From Tillus elongatus (taxonomy: Eukaryota > Arthropoda > Insecta > Coleoptera > Cleridae): a DNA stretch of 64,000 nucleotides. This document shows, one piece after another, positions 49,970 through 61,109 of this stretch. Below the pieces are notes generated by a model. The model was not told the DNA's origin. It saw only the letters and a list, made by a program, of their open reading frames with translations, and made no database searches. Every line of letters begins with the position of its first letter. The first letter of the stretch is position 1. The position numbers were made by a program, and so were the translations under genes. The stretch covers positions 12,687,846-12,751,845 of the forward strand of contig OZ023267.1 of NCBI GenBank assembly GCA_964006375.1, read 5' to 3'.

Positions 49970-51470
49970 TCACCTTTGGGCTGCCTTTGAATGCATCAAG
50001 TCTGTGTCAGCTATTGGGAAACGTTTAGTCAGCTATTGGGGTTCCACCTTTATTTCGCACTGTCAGGTTTTGGTACGTAGGCATTACAGTGTAAAATATA
50101 AGGGGATTTTTTTCTGAGACATATAATAGTGAGAATAGTGCATTTTTCATCTTACGAGCCTTTTGTATTAATGAGTACCATTATTATATAGCATTATCTC
50201 TGATAGATGTTCTCAAAATCTACTCTATCTGATGGCGTTTCCTAATAGTGTCAGCAATTGGTACATTTACCTTACTAAACTTGATGCAGAACCATTAGTT
50301 TGACACTAATAAAGTCTTATATTTTAGTATACCCATATTTTATATTACCCAAGAAGTACATTTACCTACTTTAAACTAAAATTTGAAAAGAAGAACCTAA
50401 TATTGATATCGTTTCATAAACATTTTTGCCAGAAAACTATTGGACTCGAAACCTGCATAGTATCAGAAGGATAAGCTCAAAACGCACTGCATTATTAAGT
50501 TCATTTACTCACCTTAAAAATATAAGTTGCATCAACAGTAATTAATCCAAACAGTGAAAATACAAATTTATTCTGGAGGACTTGATTTGAAAATATCATT
50601 AGCTGAAAACAGATGGTGGCATTTAAATTCGAATGAGGTACTATTTAACTTTATAATTTATCACAATTAAAACTTTACACATTGACAGCGACAGATTCCC
50701 ATACTAAAAAGCTACATTATTTACAACTTATGTTATAGGTGGTAACACATAAAATTATTAAATACAAATATAGAGGCTTCTTCTCTGGCTACCCAAGTGT
50801 CTTCTCTATAAGCGTTTTCGCATTTTATTGCATCGTAGTCAGTCAGGAGAAAATTCAATTTGACTGACGATACCACAAAAAGGCGAAACTGGTTACAGAG
50901 AACAAGCACCAGACATTTTTCTGATAAGGTCTAATAATTAACTACCTCAGTTTTATTACCTGCTCTCTGTCAAAGATAAAATTTTATTGGTGCTTAAAAG
51001 TTAATTTAAGTAAAAACAAATAAACTACCTTTCTTTCTATCTGCTTATTTCTGTTGCGAATCAGAATCTTATGAATTTTTCTTCCAGTAATTTCAGACTA
51101 AAAATATGACAATATAATTTTTTTAATTTTGTGTTTTCTTGTCCTCTAACTACCTATATCTAATAATTATTAATAAGTGCTAGGCTGTAATCAATAGATC
51201 AGGCAACAAAATATTAAATATTATAATAATTATATTATAGGCACTGTATAACACCTGCGTGGAATTACATTACAGTGGCTTTAACAAAGCAAGCCCATAT
51301 AAATAATAGTATAGTAGCCTTCTACCAATTTCATGTATATTTTGTTAATATGCGACAACAAAAGAGTTAGCAAAAATATGTTAAGATAATGACTTTAGAG
51401 TCACGTTTAAAGTTGATAACTTAAAGAGACTTTTGAGTCAGCCAAAAGATACTGTTAACTGACTTCCGAC
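49970..51470. other. AT-rich spacer without recognised features
   Basis: No coding region or clear repeat recognised on either strand in this 1.5-kb stretch. Confidence 0.55.
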
Positions 51471-51474
51471 AAAA

Positions 51475-51655
51475 ATCGGGTATTTATCAAATATCTCATA
51501 TTAATCATTGCGAGAAAATCTATATTGGGCAAAGGCGGAGATCAATAGCAAAAAGATTCAAAGAGCGCCTAGCTCATTCCAGATTCAGTAGATTAGAAAA
51601 ATTTAGCTTTATTAGACGTATCATTGGCTCGGGACATAAGATAGGCAATGTAATA
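51475..51655 (+). pseudogene. Penelope-like element GIY-YIG endonuclease fragment
   Basis: The + strand reads GIYQISHINHCEKIYIGQRR then RSIAKRFKERLAHSRF and EKFSFIRRIIGSGHKI. GIY..., YIG, and R-x3-RFKEHL-like spacing match the GIY-YIG domain of Penelope-like retroelements. It is cut off where LINE-A sequence starts at about 51656. Confidence 0.75.
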
Positions 51656-53985
51656 TTAATCTTAACTCATTACTTTGAATAACTTGGTTGTTCATTGTGA
51701 TGGGTCTAGGGCTGGTGTATCTCTTATGAGATAGAAAGCATAACTGAGATTTGGTGGAGTTGAATTGTACAAGATTTCTACTTCCCCAGTCCAATATTTG
51801 TTGGAGATCCACACAGGCAGAACCCTCTAATTGGGCTAAAGAGACAGGCTTAGAATATTGTATATTTGAGTGGCGGGTGCTGTCGTCCACGTAACTGTGA
51901 ACTGGGTTGGATGTGCTAGAGAGAGGGTCATTGATGTGGAGAAGAAACAAAGTAGGGGGTAAAGCTGAATCTTGAGGGACTCCTGCATTAATTGGATACA
52001 GTTTAGAGGAATGATCATCCACGACAACAGAAATGCTCCGGTTGGAGAGGAAATTTGCTGTCCAGGTGCAGAGTTTTGGTGGTAGGCCATAGGCCAGAAG
52101 TTTATTAAGCAGCGCTGCGTGCCAGACCTGGTCGAATGCTTTGGATATGTCTAGAGCGACAATCTGGGATTCACGTGTACTTCCATAGAAATGTTCCAAG
52201 AATGGGTGACAAAGGAAAGGAGGTCGGCAGTTGATCTGCGACGGAATCCATACTGCCTGTCGTGGATTAGACTGTGTTTTTCAAGAAATTTAAGTAATTC
52301 GGTGTTTATATACTTTTCCATCACTTTAGAGACGACTGAAAGGAGAGAAATAGGACTGTAGTTGCTAGGAAGCGCTTTGGATCCTTTCTTGGTGACGGGT
52401 TGTACTCGAGCAGTTTTCCATTTACTAAGGAATATGCCTTTATTTTAAGATGTGTGAAACAGACGAGTCAAGACAGGAGCAAGTTCTGGTGCGCATTTTT
52501 TGAGAACAATTGCTGAGATCTCGTCAAAGCCAGAGGCTTTCCCAGTATTAAGAGAAGAGAGCATATTTCGTCCCTTTTTAGTTTTGAAAATGATATCCGT
52601 CATTTTATGCGCGACATTGGGGACTGTTGGAACATTTGGAGGTGGGCTGAGAGTAGAATTGGCGGCGAACAACGAGGCAAAAAGTTCAGCCTTGCCCAGG
52701 GCGGTAGAAACATTTTCATTCCCTGAAACAAGAGGTGGGAACGTGCTCTTGCGGAAGTTATTTCGGTTTTCTTGACTGGGATTGTGTAGAAGCGTTTTGT
52801 GAGCTTTGACCTTTTCAAGTCTGGCCTTGTCACAGGATTTAGAGAACCAGGGCTTTTGAGTGGCTGAAGAGGTTTTCTGTGTACGTGGAATAAATAATTT
52901 TATGCCAGCTTGGATTATTTCGGTGACGTTTTGTGAGATATCAGAGGGGTCAGGCTGAGAGAAGCAGACAGACGCCCATGAAAATGAGGAAAAGTAAGCA
53001 TTTCGTTCCAGTTCGCGGAGTTGTAGTGCCAAACGATAGGTGGGTGTGATGACTGTGTGACCTCGGGTTGCATTGCGCAGGAAGCAGTGACCCCGTGGTC
53101 TGAGCGAGCAAGTGGGGCGGTGACTGATGTCTTACAGCATTCAGGTTTTGTAGTAAGTAGGAGATCCAAAGAATTTGAGCTGTGTGTTGGGATGCGAGGA
53201 AAGTAAGCTAGCTATTCCTTATTATGGACATTGAAGTCACCAAGAATAGTGACCTCGGAGGAAGGATATTCAGAAATCAGATGGTCGTTTTTTTCAGGAA
53301 TGTAGTCAAAGAACTGGACAAAGTTGTTGTCAGAAGGTGACCGGTAAATGCAACAGATGAATTAAGTTGCAGCCGTGAGAGAGAGTTTTATCCATAGTAT
53401 GTCTTTTGTTCCAGCTTCTAAATTGGGGAGTCTGGTGCAGGGTAGATTGCTACGGACGTATGCGCACACGCCTCCATGCAATCTAAAGGAAGTAAGAAGC
53501 TCATACCCCGGGAAATTAAGGTGATTAGTGGCTGTTTTGGCACTGATTTGGGTTTCGGTGAGGAACAGGAGTTGGGGCCTATTAGCAGAAGGAAATGGTG
53601 GACGGAGTTCAGGTTAGAATTTAGGCCACATATATTCGAGAAGGATATGTTAAATCTTGAACCTGGCGCCCCCTGTACTCCCCTCTTCCGGAGATCCGAA
53701 TAGAGGGGTATTTTACCTCCAGAATCTTTTGTACAAGGAGGGGCTATCATCATTTTTGCTTATAAGGGAAACCGACTCATACACCAGAACCGGAAACGTC
53801 CGTTGGGACTTCACCGGCCTCCTCAGGCGTGAAAAAATTATTTACTATCATGTAAAGGAAAATTCCACTACCACCTACTGGCCTCCGATTAATCGCCTCG
53901 TACGACAGGCACGAGTTACAATGGGCCTATTCTTTTAGTTAGTCCCCGGACCACAGGGGAGCCCCGGACCACAGGGGAGGAGAAT
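51656..53985 (-). pseudogene. LINE-A retrotransposon, 5' and RT part, lacking the 3' end
   Basis: In sense (right to left): two copies of CCCCGGACCACAGGGGA-type sequence (in + orientation at 53943-53980), endonuclease start (FNISFSNICGLNSNLNSVHH; SFLLPLDCMEACAHTSVAI), endonuclease end, linker (NEMLTF; PWFSKSCDKARLEKVKAHKT), RT (ALDISKAFDQVWHAALLNKL; NAGVPQDSALPPTLFLLHIN; YVDDS). It stops inside RT at 51656, so the 3' end is missing, unusual for a target-primed element. A 5' end further upstream than in other copies is preserved. Confidence 0.87.
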
Positions 53986-54584
53986 TATTTACATAATACA
54001 ACGTATGATATTTAAATGTAACTAATACTCACGTTTACAATGTTTACATACTTATTAACGTTTACATTTAAATTTGGGGCCATTGTGGGATCATTGGAAT
54101 ATTATCGGCAGACTTCGTATACTTTCGGGATTGCGGGTTGGAAAGTTGAACGGTCCGGCTAGACGTAAGTAAATTGCTTAGGCATTTTAAACAAAACTAG
54201 CATTGCCAACTGTGAAGATAATGTTAATAACAATTTAAATTAACAAGGAATATTTTGCTATTGCGTTTTTGCTTGACATGTCTACCTTTTGTATTTGAAG
54301 ACAAGTGTCAAAATGTAAATATTTATAAAAAATCAAGAATTTATAACTTACCTAATTAAAAAAAATCACATACAAAAGACAAGAAAAACTGATAGTTTAA
54401 TATTAGTTAACTTACTTCTCTATTAGCCAAATGGCAGGAAATTGTAGTCTGCAATAATTCAAAAAATTTCAGTGATCCCCAGAATAACCAACGTGCTGAA
54501 GTAAATGGTTTCTCAGTATGCTGAAAATATTTAAATGCAGTTTTATATCCGGTAGATAAGTGAATATATCTATCCAAAACATAC
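53986..54584. other. AT-rich spacer without recognised features
   Basis: No gene or clear repeat seen. Confidence 0.5.
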
Positions 54585-54745
54585 ACAGTAGGACCCAGGT
54601 TTTACGAGTTGCAAATTTAACGAATTTCTCATTTAACGAGCAAATTTCGGTGATTTGAAAGGACTTAAAATTTTTGACCTTTCTCCGGTTTTTCCTTAAT
54701 AACTTTTTCCCTTACATACTACGGCAAAAACATTTGAGACTTTTT
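54585..54745 (+). mobile_element. pogo-like transposon end
   Basis: CAGTAGGACCCAGGTTTTAC, then GAGTTGCAAATTTAACGAA, CTCATTTAACGAGCAAATTT and CGGTGATTTGAAAGGACTT. The same 5' sequence begins the element at 61110, which encodes a pogo-type helix-turn-helix. CAGT starts are usual for pogo/Tigger termini. Confidence 0.6.
54667..54745. repeat. Left arm of a ~70-bp inverted repeat (partner 60903-60972)
   Basis: TTTTTGACCTTTCTCCGGTT, TTTCCTTAATAACTTTTTCC and CTTACATACTACGGCAAAAAC recur in reverse complement at 60903-60972. The pair brackets the interrupted zinc-finger-like ORF and could be the subterminal repeats of the transposon that carried it. Confidence 0.7.
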
Positions 54746-55284
54746 TGTATACCGTTAAATTTCCTACTATTTTGACTATTCAAACATGTTTGTATGTCAA
54801 ATCGTTACCGAGATATGGCGTTTTGAAATCTTTTTTATCAAAATTCGCTATAAAATGCCGAAGAATGCAGAATTTACCTTATTTCTCATGTTATACCCGA
54901 ATTATTGTGAAATGTTGTCATTATGATTTCTGGTGACAACCGCCAACTTCGGAAACCCCCACCCGCCCCCGCTCCCCGCTTCCCCACCTGACCCCAATTC
55001 ACAAAAGCTAATTTTCTTCTCTGATGAAATCCAACCATACGCATTCCATTTTGGTATTGATAGTAGTTACTCTTCCGATCGATACCCCCCCCCCCCCCCC
55101 CTACATAATTTACTACCTAAATTTTTACGTTCGTACTAATATTGATATCCTTTTTTTCTGATTACAGGCATAAAGAGTGATTTCTGACCATACATCGTGA
55201 ATCGTCAGAAAGGAATCGGTGCAGTTATCGTTTCAATAGAGCCTGGTGAATCCGCGTTTGCGCAAATTCGAGTGCTTTTTGGAG

Positions 55285-55394
55285 ATGGCGTCTACATCTA
55301 GTCAATCAGACTTGTGTTTTATTTGTAAAGTAGGAGTTGAAGCAGGTGAACTAACTGTTGTGAAAACCAGATGCGTTGCCAGACTGTTGGTGTC
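55285..55394 (+). pseudogene. First part of a zinc-finger-like ORF split by an LTR retrotransposon
   Basis: The ATG at 55285 opens MASTSSQSDLCFICKVGVEA then GELTVVKTRCVARLLVS up to the target-site copy GTGTC. LCFIC is a C-x2-C pair. The frame resumes after the second GTGTC at 60115 as SNVKRNLSADEQFLRGL, with an H-x3-C (VHSACQTRYN) that could complete a zinc-binding site. It looks like a multi-copy insect ORF family of unknown function. Confidence 0.6.
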
Positions 55395-55720
55395 TATGGA
55401 AGTTAATTGCACTTGTTGATATTAAATCCATACGTAAACATTTAATATACTTTATTATTTCACTAACTGAATAAACTATATGATACATTTAACTATAAAA
55501 CAATCACAGACAGCACATAACAGATAACTGACCGAGCGTGGAGAGACGTATCTTCACTGTGTCGGTTGGTAGCAAGGAGAGAGAGAGAGAGAGATCCCTG
55601 GTGTCTCTTGTATAGTAGTTCTTGACAGCTTGCTGTCGAATAACGTAACGCAACGTTTAGCTGTCAAGAGAAACATAGGGTAGTGTTGACGAAAACACTG
55701 CGGTCGGAACCACCGCCACA
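55395..55720 (-). repeat. 3' LTR of the gypsy element
   Basis: 326 bp; in element sense it starts TGTGGCGGTGGTTCC and ends TTCCATA. It contains an internal (GA)n run and, in element sense, TATA-like and AATAAA-like stretches. It ends next to the polypurine tract. Confidence 0.95.
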
Positions 55721-55745
55721 TACTCCCCTCTCAGTGGCAACGCTA

Positions 55746-58313
55746 TTAGTTCAAGTATCTTCGTGGAAATCGAACTCTACGTCCATGGCGTGTAGTTTGA
55801 ACGGGAACGGGAACTTCACTGTCACTAGGTGTTGGACTTTCACTGTCACTTTTAGTTTCACTAGGATGTCTCTGAGGCTGGAAAGTTGTCTGTTCGTTAT
55901 CACAAAGAATGAATGCGGGTTTAAGACGGTCAACAGAAATTGTCTCTTCTCCGTGTGATTTCTTGATTTTGAAGACTTTGTCAGTTCGGAATAACACTTC
56001 AAAGAGGCCGTCATAAACTGGTTCGAGGGTTTTTTGCGGAATATCAATGCGAACAAAAACAAAAGGAGCTTCCATAAGCTTAGGATGGACAAATACCTTT
56101 TTTGCAGTATGATGTTTAAAAGGTACTGGTCGAAGTTTCCTTATGTCTTCTTTCAGCTGAGATATAAGTGGTGGAACATCATGAGCTTGTGTGCTGTTGA
56201 AAAAGTCGGTGGGAAGTTTGATTGATTCTCCGTAGACTATTTCAGCGGGTGTTGAGCGATATTCTGGAATTATGTACGATCTGAGTCCTAGTAACACAAT
56301 TGGCAATTTAGCGACCCAGTTTTCGTCCATATGAGCTTTCAGGGCCTGTTTCAGAACTCTATGCCATCTCTCGATTACACCATTTGCTGCTGGGTGGTAA
56401 GCTGTGGTCTTGATGTGGTCTGCACCTAGTGTTTTAGTGAGGTGTGTGAAAAGGTGGCAATCGAATTGTTTACCTCTGTCTGTGGTGATGTATTGCGGAA
56501 CACCGAAACGAGAGATCCAGCATGATAAAATAGTGTTCGCTACTGTTTCTGCTGTAATATCTGACAATGGAATTGCTTCGGGCCATCGAGAAAATCTGTC
56601 TATTATTGTTAACAGATAGCGTTGACCTTGTGATGCTGGTAATGGTCCCACAATGTCAACATTTATATGCGAGAATCTTCTCATGGCTGGGGTGTATTGT
56701 CCAATGGCACTGGAAGTGTGTCTCCATATCTTGACTTTCTGGCAGGGAATGCAAGTTTTAGACCAAAGAGATACATCGCGTTTCAATTTGGGCCAACAAA
56801 ATCTATCCTGCACCAGATCGACTGAGGCTGATATGCCTGGGTGAGATAAATTGTGGATAGAATCGAAAATCTTTCGGCGAAATTTGAGCGGAATGAATGG
56901 GCAAAGTTTCTTTGAAGAAGAATCGCAAATAAGATTCATTCCGTTGTCAAGAGGCATGTTTTGAAATTTGTATGAGGAAGATTTAGACTGCAGAAGGTGT
57001 TTGAGTTCCTCACAAGATGACTGAGCTTGCGCAATTTCTTGGAGTGACACAGTGGAAGAAAGTGAAATTGTTTCAATGCGAGAACAATAGTCTGCGGGAA
57101 TGTTTGTAGGACCTGGTATGTAGCGAATGTCTGTGGTAAATTGACCTAGGAAGTCTAAATGTCGTAGTTGCCTTGGAGATGCTTTATCGACGCGTTGTTC
57201 AAAAGCGTATGTCAAAGGTTTGTGGTCCGTATAAATGGTGAAATGGCGACCTTCTAGGGTATATCTAAAGTATTTAACTGCCTGATAAGCAGCTAGAAGT
57301 TCGCGATCGTAGGTGCTGTAAGATTTTTGGGCTGAAGTAAGCTTTTTAGAGTAGAAACCTATGGGTTCTAGTGTTTGATCACGTAATTGTTGGAGGGAAG
57401 CGCCTACGGCATAATCAGAAGCATCGACATGGAGAATCAGTGGTAGCGAAGAAGACGGATGAGCTATTAGTGTAGCGTTTTTTAGTGCCTCTTTCAAACG
57501 TTCGAATGCTTCTCGAGTCTGAGGAGTCCACTCGATTTTACGTTTGTCGCGTTTTTTGGGATTCTGGCAGAGGTCGAATAGTGGTTGCTGAATTTCCGCA
57601 GCACGTGGAAGAGAACGACGGTAGAAATTTATGAGACCTAGAAATCTTCTGAGTTTTTCAATGGTATCGGGAAGAGGTAGGTCGGTAATAGCTTTGATGC
57701 GTTCAGGAAGTGGAAATAATCCAGATTTATTTACACGAAAAGCTAAAAATGAAATTTCGGCCACTCCGAATTCACATTTAGATGAATTGATACGGATGCG
57801 CTTGCCTTGAAGTGTCTGAAAAAGTTTTGCTAGATGCTCTTGATGTTCTTTTTCAGAGGCTGATGCAACGAGAATATCGTCAAGATAGGAGTAGGCAAAA
57901 TCAAGATGTCTTAAAATTGAATGTAAATATCTTTGAAATGTTTGTGCTGAATTACGAAGGCCAAATGGGGTTTTAACAAATTCGAATAACCCAAATGGAG
58001 TTATGACTGCTGTTTTGGGAATATCTTGAGGTGCTACTGGGATGTGATGGAAAGCGCGAATGATATCTAATTTTGAAAAAATACGTTTGCCTTCTAACTG
58101 GGCATTAAAATCCTGCAAATTTGGAATGGGATATTTGTCTGGGATTGTTTTAGCGTTTAGTGCTCGGTAATCCCCACATGGTCTCCATGAGCCATCCTTT
58201 TTTTGCACCATGTGGAGGGGGCTTGACCATGGACTTTTGGAGGGTCTACAAATTCCCAAGTCCATCATGTGCTGGAATTCTAGCTTTGCTTGAGCTAGCT
58301 TTTCCGGGGGCAA
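55746..58313 (-). CDS. pol: Reverse transcriptase, RNase H and integrase of gypsy pol
   Basis: 855 codons in one frame. [61 protein letters not shown] and the YLDD catalytic box at about residue 143. RNase [39 protein letters not shown] and [11 protein letters not shown]. Integrase: zinc-binding HHCC ([23 protein letters not shown]), then [22 protein letters not shown] and [11 protein letters not shown] holding the D, D and E residues. C-terminal tail basic. No internal stop; only the missing link to protease makes the copy defective. Confidence 0.95.
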   Translation of the reverse strand: MPPEKLAQAKLEFQHMMDLGICRPSKSPWSSPLHMVQKKDGSWRPCGDYRALNAKTIPDKYPIPNLQDFNAQLEGKRIFSKLDIIRAFHHIPVAPQDIPKTAVITPFGLFEFVKTPFGLRNSAQTFQRYLHSILRHLDFAYSYLDDILVASASEKEHQEHLAKLFQTLQGKRIRINSSKCEFGVAEISFLAFRVNKSGLFPLPERIKAITDLPLPDTIEKLRRFLGLINFYRRSLPRAAEIQQPLFDLCQNPKKRDKRKIEWTPQTREAFERLKEALKNATLIAHPSSSLPLILHVDASDYAVGASLQQLRDQTLEPIGFYSKKLTSAQKSYSTYDRELLAAYQAVKYFRYTLEGRHFTIYTDHKPLTYAFEQRVDKASPRQLRHLDFLGQFTTDIRYIPGPTNIPADYCSRIETISLSSTVSLQEIAQAQSSCEELKHLLQSKSSSYKFQNMPLDNGMNLICDSSSKKLCPFIPLKFRRKIFDSIHNLSHPGISASVDLVQDRFCWPKLKRDVSLWSKTCIPCQKVKIWRHTSSAIGQYTPAMRRFSHINVDIVGPLPASQGQRYLLTIIDRFSRWPEAIPLSDITAETVANTILSCWISRFGVPQYITTDRGKQFDCHLFTHLTKTLGADHIKTTAYHPAANGVIERWHRVLKQALKAHMDENWVAKLPIVLLGLRSYIIPEYRSTPAEIVYGESIKLPTDFFNSTQAHDVPPLISQLKEDIRKLRPVPFKHHTAKKVFVHPKLMEAPFVFVRIDIPQKTLEPVYDGLFEVLFRTDKVFKIKKSHGEETISVDRLKPAFILCDNEQTTFQPQRHPSETKSDSESPTPSDSEVPVPVQTTRHGRRVRFPRRYLN

Positions 58314-58317
58314 TCTT

Positions 58318-58917
58318 CTATTTTGCAGTGACAGGTGGTCCTTCCGTACTTATAGTATGGAAGAACTCAACCTCTGGAAGGTTGCTAGAAGAAGTTTCCT
58401 TAAAAAGGTCAGGAAATTGTTGTAGCAATTTGAAGTACTGGTGTGTCGGGTCTACGAGATGAATTTTAGAATTAAATCCTGCTGGTGGGTTAGCACCGGC
58501 CTTAGAGAGGTTTGTCTTTGTATCGATTAAACGTCTATGTTTCATATCCACAAGTAAAGCAAACTCTGCTAGAAAATCAGCGCCTATAATTGGTTGCTTG
58601 ATATCGGCAAGTGTGAAGGGCCAGCAGAACCTACGGCGTAAACCTAGATCCAAATCTAATAATTGTTCGCCATAGGTATGAATAGGGGTCCCGTTTGCAG
58701 CATACAAGGTACGTTTCGATTGAAATTTCCGTTGGTCGTGAGTGGGTGGAATAACTGAAATATCCGCTCCAGAGTCGATTAGAAATTTCATATTGGAGCG
58801 TCTATCAAAAATAAAAAGGCGGCGTGTTAGGTGGCTCTCGTCTCCTGCCGCGTGGAGGGAGTGCCTTATTAGTTTTCCGACACATGTTTTGCTTTGAAAT
58901 TGCAAGGTTGGATGCAA
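58318..58917 (-). CDS. pol: Protease region of gypsy pol
   Basis: The frame overlaps the end of gag. [14 protein letters not shown] is the aspartic protease active site (DSG), with [10 protein letters not shown] as the second conserved motif. The protein continues to the start of RT ([13 protein letters not shown]), where a stop at 58318 interrupts pol. The adjoining RT frame begins within a few bases in another phase, so a one-base change in an A-run near 58318-58324 has split pol. Confidence 0.9.
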   Translation of the reverse strand: MHPTLQFQSKTCVGKLIRHSLHAAGDESHLTRRLFIFDRRSNMKFLIDSGADISVIPPTHDQRKFQSKRTLYAANGTPIHTYGEQLLDLDLGLRRRFCWPFTLADIKQPIIGADFLAEFALLVDMKHRRLIDTKTNLSKAGANPPAGFNSKIHLVDPTHQYFKLLQQFPDLFKETSSSNLPEVEFFHTISTEGPPVTAK

Positions 58918-59639
58918 CGTTTGGCCTTGTTGCCAAATCGTTCATGATACCAACACGTGGAGGTTGAGGAATTTGCGGTTATGGCATTTCGAGAAAGCTT
59001 GGGTCTTTCTCGGGAGGTAGATCGGGAACGCGTTTGCAATTCGTTGACTGATGCTGTTAGCTTCTCTAATTGCGCTTCTAACTTGGCTAGCTTGTCGGGC
59101 TCGCGTGACTGAATTTCAGCCACGTTGTATTTATCTCCGGAAAATTCCACGATTTTGTCTGCTGTAACCGACAAATTTTCTAGAGAATCGTTGCTCAAAG
59201 CCAAAATTGAACGAACGTTGACTGGTAAACGTTGTAGAAATAAAATTTTAAGGAAATTTTCTCCAATCTGACTACCGGCTAAAAACTTCATTTCGCGTAA
59301 AAGTTGCGATGGTTTTCTGTCGCCTAATTCTAATTCTGTTAAAAGTTTATTTAGTTTGCGACTATCGGACTCTTCGAATTCTAATAAAAGACGTTTCATT
59401 AGATCTGAATAGGGGGTTGATGATAATGGTTGGGTTAAAAAATCTGAAATTGACTCTGCGACATCAGGATCGAGTATAGCGAGTACATGACTGAATTTTG
59501 TCTTTTCAGAACTGATCTGCGATATATCAAACTGGGCGTCAACCTGCATTTGCCAGATTTTCACGTTACGTCTCCATATAGGAGGTAATTTTATTGCAAC
59601 CCTTGGCATGATATTGCTGCTTGAAGAATCTTCGGCCAT
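58869..59639 (-). CDS. gag: Gag of the gypsy element
   Basis: 256 codons from the ATG at 59637-59639. Gag forms the retrotransposon particle and binds its RNA. Seen: capsid-like N-terminal two thirds (KLPPIWRRNVKIWQMQVDAQ; LLTELELGDRKPSQLLREMK; LKILFLQRLPVNVRSILALS), a short coiled-coil-like stretch (KLAKLEAQLEKLTASVNELQ), an SR-rich basic segment (RSRSTSRERPK), and a terminal [18 protein letters not shown] knuckle (C-x2-H-x9-C-x3-C). It overlaps the protease frame by 49 nt, consistent with programmed frameshifting in this class. No stop inside. Confidence 0.92.
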   Translation of the reverse strand: MAEDSSSSNIMPRVAIKLPPIWRRNVKIWQMQVDAQFDISQISSEKTKFSHVLAILDPDVAESISDFLTQPLSSTPYSDLMKRLLLEFEESDSRKLNKLLTELELGDRKPSQLLREMKFLAGSQIGENFLKILFLQRLPVNVRSILALSNDSLENLSVTADKIVEFSGDKYNVAEIQSREPDKLAKLEAQLEKLTASVNELQTRSRSTSRERPKLSRNAITANSSTSTCWYHERFGNKAKRCIQPCNFKAKHVSEN

Positions 59640-59788
59640 TGTGAAAAAAATCAGATAATTTTTAAATTAGAAAAGACTGACCTGTTTAGATATTCGTTTC
59701 TGTAGGCATGAGCACGTGCGTGGAAGTTAGGCGACGTCGGCTGGAACATCAGGCTGGGCATCTTCGGCTTGCGGCACGGGGTCACCAA

Positions 59789-60114
59789 TATGGAAGTTAA
59801 TTGCACTTGTTGATATTAAATCCATACGTAAACATTTAATATACTTTATTATTTCACTAACTGAATAAACTATATGATACATTTAACTATAAAACAATCA
59901 CAGACAGCACATAACAGATAACTGACCGAGCGTGGAGAGACGTATCTTCACTGTGTCGATTGGTAGCGAGGAGAGAGAGAGAGAGAGATCCCTGGTGTCT
60001 CTTATATAGTAGTTCTTGACAGCTTGCTGTCGAATAACGTAACGCAACGTTTAGCTGTCAAGAGAAACATAGGGTAGTGTTGACGAAAACACTGCGGTCG
60101 GAACCACCGCCACA
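59789..60114 (-). repeat. 5' LTR of the gypsy element
   Basis: 326 bp, same length as the other LTR with three substitutions seen (around 59959, 59968 and 60004). Followed in element sense by the primer-binding site. Confidence 0.95.
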
Positions 60115-60890
60115 GTGTCCAATGTAAAAAGGAATCTTTCGGCAGATGAACAGTTCCTGCGTGGGTTGAGTGAAGTGAGAGTGCACAGTGCTTGCCAAAC
60201 AAGGTACAACAATGAGAGATTGATTGCTGCCTTTGGACGTCGAGGATATGACACATCCAAAGCTCCTTCTCCTGTACCTAACCGGCGGTCACAAGTTTGC
60301 AAAATTCGACTTCACCAATGCGTGTTTTGTTTTGTGAGGAAGCTATTACTGATAATTTCAGAGCTAAACAGGCAAAGTTGCCCATGGAAAGGCGCAATGC
60401 TTCGGTCAAAGTGACTATACCCGAAATTGCTAATAAAATTATCGAAAAGGCGAGGATGCGTTGAGACGAGTGGGAGAAGAAAATAGAAGAACGCATCAGC
60501 CAGTTGCCCAATTTAAACACTGATTTAGTCGCTGTCAATGCTGAGCATCACCAAAAATGCCTTGCACGTTTTTACCATTCACCTAAGTCAGCGCAGAAAA
60601 GAGAATTCCGCCCATCACCGAGTGTTGACGAGGCCATGCAGGTGATATTTTCATACATCGAAAAGTTCCTGGTAGCAATTTATGGAGGCGACATTGACAA
60701 TGACAACCTCGACAACCTGCGGTACCGATTATTCACACGATCAGTGACTAAGGCTAAATTGCAACTGGCCTGTCTACCACCAACAAGGGACGCGGCCAAG
60801 TACCACCCTCTCCGCACTTACCAGCAAATAAGCAAGTACAGGCGTGGTTAGGCAATGAACTTCTCCTATCAGTTTGGGGCTGGAACCTAA
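60115..60890 (+). pseudogene. Second part of the interrupted zinc-finger-like ORF
   Basis: Continues in frame from 55394 to about 60330 (LIAAFGRRGYDTSKAPSPVP, then QCVFC). A frame change near 60330 leads into DNFRAKQAKLPMERRNASVK, an in-frame TGA at 60462, then ISQLPNLNTDLVAVNAEHHQ, KCLARFYHSP and TKAKLQLACLPPTRDAAKYH, with another frame change near 60840 (LGNELL). The ORF was probably already decaying or has decayed since. Function unknown. Confidence 0.55.
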
Positions 60891-60902
60891 TAGTCTCAGA
60901 TG

Positions 60903-60972
60903 TTTTTGCCGTAGTATGTAAGGAAAAAAAGTTATTAAGGAAAAACCGGAAAAAGGTCAAACATTTTGCAGT
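60903..60972. repeat. Right arm of the ~70-bp inverted repeat
   Basis: GTTTTTGCCGTAGTATGTAA, GGAAAAAAAGTTATTAAGG and AAAAACCGGAAAAAGGTCAA are the reverse complement of 54667-54745. Followed by a poly-C run (60974-60983); a poly-C run also lies inside the left side at 55086-55101. Confidence 0.7.
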
Positions 60973-61109
60973 CCCCCCCCCCTATTTTTTCGCACAGTGT
61001 CCTTGAGGTCTAAAAGTTGAGATATTGTTAATTACCTATCTCTGAACAACATCCCAAAGTTTCATTAACTTCCGACCTTTTTCTATCTGAAACTACCTGT
61101 CGACTAGAC

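Larger units (their letters stand above)
55395..60114 (-). mobile_element. Ty3/gypsy LTR retrotransposon, near full length, young
   Basis: 4720 bp with LTRs of 326 bp at both ends and a 5-bp duplication GTGTC at 55390-55394 and 60115-60119. Element-sense order: 5' LTR, primer-binding site TGGTGACCCCGTGCC (about 59772-59787), gag, protease, RT, RNase H, integrase, polypurine tract AGAGGGGAG (55723-55731), 3' LTR. No envelope-like ORF follows integrase. The two LTRs differ at about 3 of 326 positions, indicating recent insertion. Confidence 0.96.
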
